A stretch of 64,000 nt of DNA, from NCBI RefSeq assembly GCF_042647465.1, contig NZ_JBHRVN010000006.1; one strand, 5' to 3'. Origin of the DNA: Wagnerdoeblera intermedia. GTDB taxonomy: Bacteria; Pseudomonadota; Alphaproteobacteria; Rhodobacterales; Rhodobacteraceae. Every line of letters starts with the position of its first letter. The first letter of the stretch is position 1. Position numbers and translations under genes: made by a program. This document shows positions 60,263 through 64,000 of the stretch, in pieces. Under the pieces are notes generated by a model, which ran no database searches, was not told where the DNA came from, and saw only the letters and a list, made by a program, of their open reading frames with translations.

Positions 60263-61439
60263 GACTGACTGGCTTTCACTGATCGGGATTGGCGAAGACG
60301 GCGCTCCGGGCCTCTGTGCCGCAGCGCAGACCGCCCTGGCAAGGGCCGACGTGGTTTTCGGCGGCGCACGGCATCTGGCGATGATCGAGCATCGGGATAA
60401 ACGCCCCTGGCCCGTGCCCTTTTCGCCCGCAGAGCTACTTGCGCTTCGCGGCAGCGCCCGGGTCGCGGCGCTGGTCTCGGGGGATCCGTTCTGGCATGGC
60501 GCGGGCGGCTCCCTTGCAACGGACCTGCGTCCCGACGAATGGCGCTGCTATCCGCAGCCTTCGGTATTTTCGCAGGCTGCCGCCCGCCTTGGCTGGCGGC
60601 TGGAAGAAGTCACTTGCCTTGGCCTGCATGCAGCCCCCCTTGCACGGCTGAGGCGCGATCTGCAGCCGGGACAACGGCTGATCGTGACCCTCCGCGACGG
60701 CAAAGCCCCGGCTGAACTGGCCGCCTATCTCGCAGCCAGCGGCTTTGGCACGGCCGATCTGTGGGTGATGGAGCGTCTGGGCGGCCCAAATGAACGCATC
60801 ACCCGCCTGCAGGCCAGCGATACGGTGGCCCCGACTGCGGCCCCCGTTGCCTGCGCGATTGCGCTGCGGGACGGTCCGGCAATCCCACTGGCCAGCGGGC
60901 GGGACGACGCGTTTTTCGCCCATGACGGCCAGATCACCAAACGCCCCATCCGGGCACTGGCGCTTTCAGCGCTGGCCCCGCGCGCGGGCGAGTTGCTATG
61001 GGATCTGGGCACCGGCTCCGGCTCGGTCGCGGTTGAATGGCTGCTGGCCCATCCGAAAAACCGCGCGATTGGTGTGGAGCGTGACCCTGTGCGAGCGGCA
61101 CGTGCGCAGTCCAATATCGCAGCTTTCTGCCCAGGCGCCGGCGATGTCCTGGTGGGCGAGAGCCTCGCCCATATCGCCGCTCTGCCCGACCCGGACGCGG
61201 TCTTTGTCGGCGGCGGCTTTGACCACGCCCTGCTCGACGCCCTCTGGGCGCGACTGCCGGCCGGCTGTCGTCTGGTGGTCCATGGGGTGACGCTGGAAAC
61301 CGAAAGCCTGCTGGCAAAGGCGCATGACCGGTTTGGCGGCAGCCTGTTGCGTATTGAACTGGCGCAGGCCGCCCCCCTTGGCCGTCTGCGCGGCTGGAAA
61401 GCGAGCTACCCGGTCGTACAGTGGCAGGTGGTGCGATGA
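60261..61439 (+). CDS. cobL: Precorrin-6Y C5,15-methyltransferase (decarboxylating) CobL
   Basis: 392 residues, two enzymes in one. Residues 1-200 are a class III methyltransferase (SLIGIGEDGAPGLCAAAQTA, VAALVSGDPFWHGAGGSLA). Residues from about 215 are a CbiT-like Rossmann methyltransferase with GELLWDLGTGSGSVAVEWLL and NRAIGVERDPVRAARAQSNI. Together they methylate C5 and C15 and remove the C12 acetate carboxyl. I took the ATG whose bases overlap the cobK start. Its ribosome binding site must lie inside cobK. TGA overlaps the cobE ATG. Confidence 0.95.
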   Translation: MTDWLSLIGIGEDGAPGLCAAAQTALARADVVFGGARHLAMIEHRDKRPWPVPFSPAELLALRGSARVAALVSGDPFWHGAGGSLATDLRPDEWRCYPQPSVFSQAAARLGWRLEEVTCLGLHAAPLARLRRDLQPGQRLIVTLRDGKAPAELAAYLAASGFGTADLWVMERLGGPNERITRLQASDTVAPTAAPVACAIALRDGPAIPLASGRDDAFFAHDGQITKRPIRALALSALAPRAGELLWDLGTGSGSVAVEWLLAHPKNRAIGVERDPVRAARAQSNIAAFCPGAGDVLVGESLAHIAALPDPDAVFVGGGFDHALLDALWARLPAGCRLVVHGVTLETESLLAKAHDRFGGSLLRIELAQAAPLGRLRGWKASYPVVQWQVVR

Positions 61440-61828
61440 GGGTGGTTCTGGGCCTTGGACTGCGCGAAAGCGCCGAGCTGGCGGGTTTTGATGAGCTGTC
61501 CACTCGACTTTGCGCGTCCGCAGACTGCGGGGTCGCCGTGCCGGATTTTCGCAGCCATCTGCCGCTAATCGCAATGCTGCGCGGCCTTGGGCGACAAGTC
61601 ATACTGATCCCGCGCGATGCGTTGCGAGGCGTGCCAACCATCAGCCAAAGCGCGCGTAGTCTGGCCACCTATGGCACCGGATCCGTGGCCGAGGCCTGCG
61701 CCCTGATCGCCTGTCCGGGCGGGGCGATTTTGCAGCCCGCGCGCCGATCCTTTGACAACCGACTGACCGGCGCACTGGCGCAGGCCCCCTCTGACGCTCC
61801 GATTATCCATGAAAGGCCACAGCCATGA
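61436..61828 (+). CDS. cobE: CobE / CbiG C-terminal domain protein
   Basis: About 130 residues: MRVVLGLGLRESAELAGFDE, VAVPDFRSHLPLIAMLRGLG, PTISQSARSLATYGTGSVAE and ACALIACPGGAILQPARRSF. The T-G-S-V-A-E-A-A/C pattern is that of CobE and the C-terminal part of CbiG, thought to help in acetaldehyde release or binding of ring intermediates. In aerobic clusters its exact reaction is not settled. It overlaps cobL and cobM by 4 bp on each side. Confidence 0.9.
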   Translation: MRVVLGLGLRESAELAGFDELSTRLCASADCGVAVPDFRSHLPLIAMLRGLGRQVILIPRDALRGVPTISQSARSLATYGTGSVAEACALIACPGGAILQPARRSFDNRLTGALAQAPSDAPIIHERPQP

Positions 61829-62598
61829 CGGTTCACTTTATTGGGGCGGGCCCCGGCGCGCCCGATCTGCTGACACTACGCGGGCGCGATCTGATCGCCG
61901 CATCGCCGGTCTGCCTGTATGCAGGCTCGCTAATCCCCGAGGCGATCCTCGCCCACTGCCCGCCCGGTGCGCGGATTGTAAATACCGCGCCCCTTGATCT
62001 GGACCAGATCATCGCGGAAATCGCTACCGCCCATGCGGCGGGGCTGGATGTGGCACGTCTGCATTCAGGTGATCTGTCGGTCTGGTCAGCCATGGGTGAA
62101 CAGCTGCGCCGTCTGCGCGCGTTGGATATTCCCTATGACGTGACGCCGGGGGTGCCCTCCTTTGCCGCCTCGGCCGCGACATTGGGCTGCGAGCTGACCC
62201 TGCCGGGCGTGGCGCAAAGCGTGATACTGACCCGCACATCAGGCCGCGCCTCGGCCATGCCCCATGGCGAGACCCTGGCGGCCTTTGCCGCAACAGGGGC
62301 CACGCTGGCGATCCATCTGTCGATCCATAAGCTGCAGGAAACGGCGGCGGAACTGGCGCAGTACTATGGCTCCGACTGCCCGGTGGCCGTGGTCTGGCGG
62401 GCAAGCTGGCCCGATGAGCGGGTCGTGCGCGCCACGCTGGCCGATATCGCCACGGCCGTGGGTGACACGATGGAGCGGACCGCCCTGATCCTGGTGGGCC
62501 AGGCGCTTGCGGCCGGGGACTTTGACGAAAGCTGCCTTTATTCAACCGATTACGATCGCCGCTTTCGCGCAGGCCGCGCCGATGCGGTGAAAGGATGA
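61825..62598 (+). CDS. cobM: Precorrin-4 C11-methyltransferase CobM
   Basis: 257 residues: VHFIGAGPGAPDLLTLRGRD, VCLYAGSLIPEAILAHCPPG, VARLHSGDLSVWSAMGEQLR (about 80), VTPGVPSFAASAATLGCELT and VILTRTSGRASAMPHGETLA. It adds the C11 methyl to precorrin-4 and forms precorrin-5. CobF would normally follow in the pathway. It overlaps both neighbours by 4 bp. Length and motifs normal. Confidence 0.95.
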   Translation: MTVHFIGAGPGAPDLLTLRGRDLIAASPVCLYAGSLIPEAILAHCPPGARIVNTAPLDLDQIIAEIATAHAAGLDVARLHSGDLSVWSAMGEQLRRLRALDIPYDVTPGVPSFAASAATLGCELTLPGVAQSVILTRTSGRASAMPHGETLAAFAATGATLAIHLSIHKLQETAAELAQYYGSDCPVAVVWRASWPDERVVRATLADIATAVGDTMERTALILVGQALAAGDFDESCLYSTDYDRRFRAGRADAVKG

Positions 62599-63902
62599 GC
62601 GCGCAGACCCTGCCCGGGCTGGTGATCTCGGCCCCGCGTTCGGGGGCGGGCAAAACCACGGTGATGCTGGGCCTTTTGCGCTGCCTGCGCGAGGATGGCC
62701 TGCGGGTGCAGCCCTATAAGTGCGGACCCGATTATATCGACCCCGCCTTTCACCGCGCGGCCTGCGGGGTGGCCTCGCGCAATCTGGACAGTTGGGCCAT
62801 GCCGCGGGCCTTGCTGGCCGAGCAGCTGGCCCAGCCCGGTGATATTGCCCTGACGGAGGGCTCGATGGGGCTCTTTGACGGAGTGGCGACGCCGGGGGCC
62901 TCGGGGACCGGCGCAAGCGCCGATATTGCGGCGCAAACCGGCTGGCCGGTTGTGGTGGTGCTGGATGTCTCCGGCCATGCGCAGACGGTGGCGGCCCTGG
63001 CGCTTGGGCTGAAACATTACCGCCAGGATATCACCCTCGCGGGGGTTATTCTGAACCGGGTGGCATCTGCGCGTCATGAGCGGCTGTGCCGTCTGGCGCT
63101 GGAGGCCGCGGGCATCCCCGTCTTCGGCGCCCTCCCGCGTCGGGGGGACCTGGCCCTGCCTGAGCGGCACCTTGGGCTGGTGCAGGCGGTGGAACACCCC
63201 GATCTGGAACGCGCGATCTGCGGCTACGCGGCCTTTCTGCGCGCCCATGTCGATCTGGAGGCACTGAAAGCGGCAGCCCGGGGGGGTGTGACCCTGGGGG
63301 CAAGGCTTGCGCCGCAGCCGCCCGCGCAGCGCATCGCCATGGCGCAGGACGCCGCCTTTTCCTTTGCCTATCCGCATTTGCTGGCCGCCTGGCGCAGTGC
63401 CGGGGCCGAACTGCTGCCCTTTTCGCCGCTGGCCGATGAAGCCCCGCCCCCGGCAGAGCTGTGCTGGCTGCCGGGTGGCTATCCCGAATTGCATGCCGGG
63501 CGGCTGGCGGCCAGCCAGCGATTTCTGCACGGCCTGCGCGAATTTTCGAAGACTACGCCCGTCCACGGCGAATGCGGCGGCTACATGGTGCTGGGCGAAA
63601 GCCTGACGGATGCGCAGGGCGCGGTGCATCCCATGGCGGGGCTTTTGGGCCTGAAGACCAGCTATGCGCAGCGCCGGATGCACCTTGGCTATCGCCGCGC
63701 GACCCTGCTGGCCCCGGTGCTGCACTTTCCCACCGGCCAGGCGCTGCGCGGGCATGAGTTCCACTACTCCACCATTCTTGCGCAGCCCGACGCACCGCTT
63801 GCCACGGTAACCGATGCCGATGGCAATTCTGTCCCCGAAACCGGATCCCGTCGGGGCACGGTGTCGGGCACCTTCTTTCATCTGATCGCGGAAGACCAAT
63901 GA
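62595..63902 (+). CDS. cobB: Hydrogenobyrinic acid a,c-diamide synthase CobB
   Basis: 435 residues. The ATPase half starts LVISAPRSGAGKTTVMLGLL (P-loop about 15) with CGPDYIDPAFHRAACG and LTEGSMGLFDGVATPGASGT. The GATase_3 half has LCWLPGGYPELHAGRLAASQ and the nucleophile in VHGECGGYMVLGESL (Cys about 322), with the late His in LRGHEFHYSTIL. It amidates carboxylates a and c using glutamine and ATP. The product is the substrate of CobN. The last codons overlap the cobA start. Confidence 0.95.
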   Translation: MSAQTLPGLVISAPRSGAGKTTVMLGLLRCLREDGLRVQPYKCGPDYIDPAFHRAACGVASRNLDSWAMPRALLAEQLAQPGDIALTEGSMGLFDGVATPGASGTGASADIAAQTGWPVVVVLDVSGHAQTVAALALGLKHYRQDITLAGVILNRVASARHERLCRLALEAAGIPVFGALPRRGDLALPERHLGLVQAVEHPDLERAICGYAAFLRAHVDLEALKAAARGGVTLGARLAPQPPAQRIAMAQDAAFSFAYPHLLAAWRSAGAELLPFSPLADEAPPPAELCWLPGGYPELHAGRLAASQRFLHGLREFSKTTPVHGECGGYMVLGESLTDAQGAVHPMAGLLGLKTSYAQRRMHLGYRRATLLAPVLHFPTGQALRGHEFHYSTILAQPDAPLATVTDADGNSVPETGSRRGTVSGTFFHLIAEDQ

Positions 63903-64000
63903 CCACTCCTGAACTGCCCGTAAGTTTTGTCTCTTCAGGACCTGGGGACCCGGAGTTGCTGACACTCAAAGCCGTGAAACGCCTGCAGGCGGCAGATGTA
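63899..64000 (+). CDS. cobA: Uroporphyrinogen-III C-methyltransferase CobA (partial, runs off the window)
   Basis: Only 34 residues are inside: MTTPELPVSFVSSGPGDPEL, then LTLKAVKRLQAADV. The G-x-G-D-P-E-L-L-T-x-K-A motif with A-D-V is the SUMT N-terminus. The enzyme makes precorrin-2 from uroporphyrinogen III and so feeds the whole cluster. It overlaps the cobB stop by 4 bp. The rest lies to the right. Confidence 0.88.
   Translation, partial: MTTPELPVSFVSSGPGDPELLTLKAVKRLQAADV

Noticed and set aside
1..64000. CRISPR array, tRNA or rRNA genes
   Set aside because: No regularly spaced repeats of 23-40 bp, no cloverleaf with the TTCGANTC-type arm in a sensible context and no rRNA signature sequences were noticed on either strand. 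A covariance-model scan would be decisive.

Overview
The window looks like an alphaproteobacterial replicon, most probably from the Rhodobacterales (Paracoccus/Rhodobacter relatives). The grounds are high GC content, the late-oxygen (CobG type) cobalamin gene cluster with DUF1636 and CobW, and the families of insertion sequence present. Two worlds meet here: about 49 kb of accessory DNA dense in insertion sequences (1-49.2 kb), and a tightly packed cobalamin biosynthesis locus (49.3-64 kb) that runs off the right edge. A KfrA-like protein, toxin-antitoxin pairs and a solitary methyltransferase suggest that part of the accessory DNA came from a plasmid or was captured by one.

Layout. (a) 1-670: ends of two dead transposases. 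(b) 671-3305 and 23176-25810: the same 2,635-bp unit of two tandem IS110-family elements, in opposite orientation, bracketing about 20 kb. (c) Between those arms: an AT-rich glycosyltransferase gene (3.5-5 kb); a graveyard of IS3, IS4/Tn5-like, IS66 and IS110 fragments (5-8.7 kb); an AT-rich operon with a two-domain glycosyltransferase (8.8-11.6 kb); IS21 IstB remnants; a GC-rich module of very large tyrosine-recombinase-like genes (13.1-19.8 kb); a BrnT/BrnA toxin-antitoxin pair; and an AT-rich surface lipoprotein gene with a Slam-like outer-membrane barrel gene, whose end is cut by the right IS110 arm. (d) 25.8-33.7 kb: IS5 elements, an IS-truncated N4-cytosine-type methyltransferase, and two identical IS1380 copies facing each other. 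(e) 33.8-49.2 kb: a KfrA-like gene, an intact IS21, fragments of a dipeptide ABC transporter, IS4, IS1634, ParD/ParE, a SEC-C protein, an MscS channel with a small zinc-ribbon partner, an rsuA-type pseudogene and a last IS5.

Cobalamin locus. cobO-cobQ are transcribed leftwards. A B12 riboswitch at about 51.5 kb faces right, into DUF1636-cobW-cobN-cobG-cobH-cobI-cobJ-cobL-cobE-cobM-cobB-cobA. Nearly every junction is a stop/start overlap, which implies one translationally coupled transcript. cobK lies on the opposite strand between cobJ and cobL, and its start codon overlaps that of cobL. Together these genes would take precorrin-2/3 to cobyrinate a,c-diamide, insert cobalt, adenosylate and amidate. 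No cobF is visible.

The strongest candidate for something undescribed is the 13.1-19.8 kb recombinase module. It has two large tyrosine-recombinase-like proteins plus a third unknown protein, with overlapping genes and a cluster of short repeats just upstream. Several frameshifts mean it is either decaying or affected by sequence errors.
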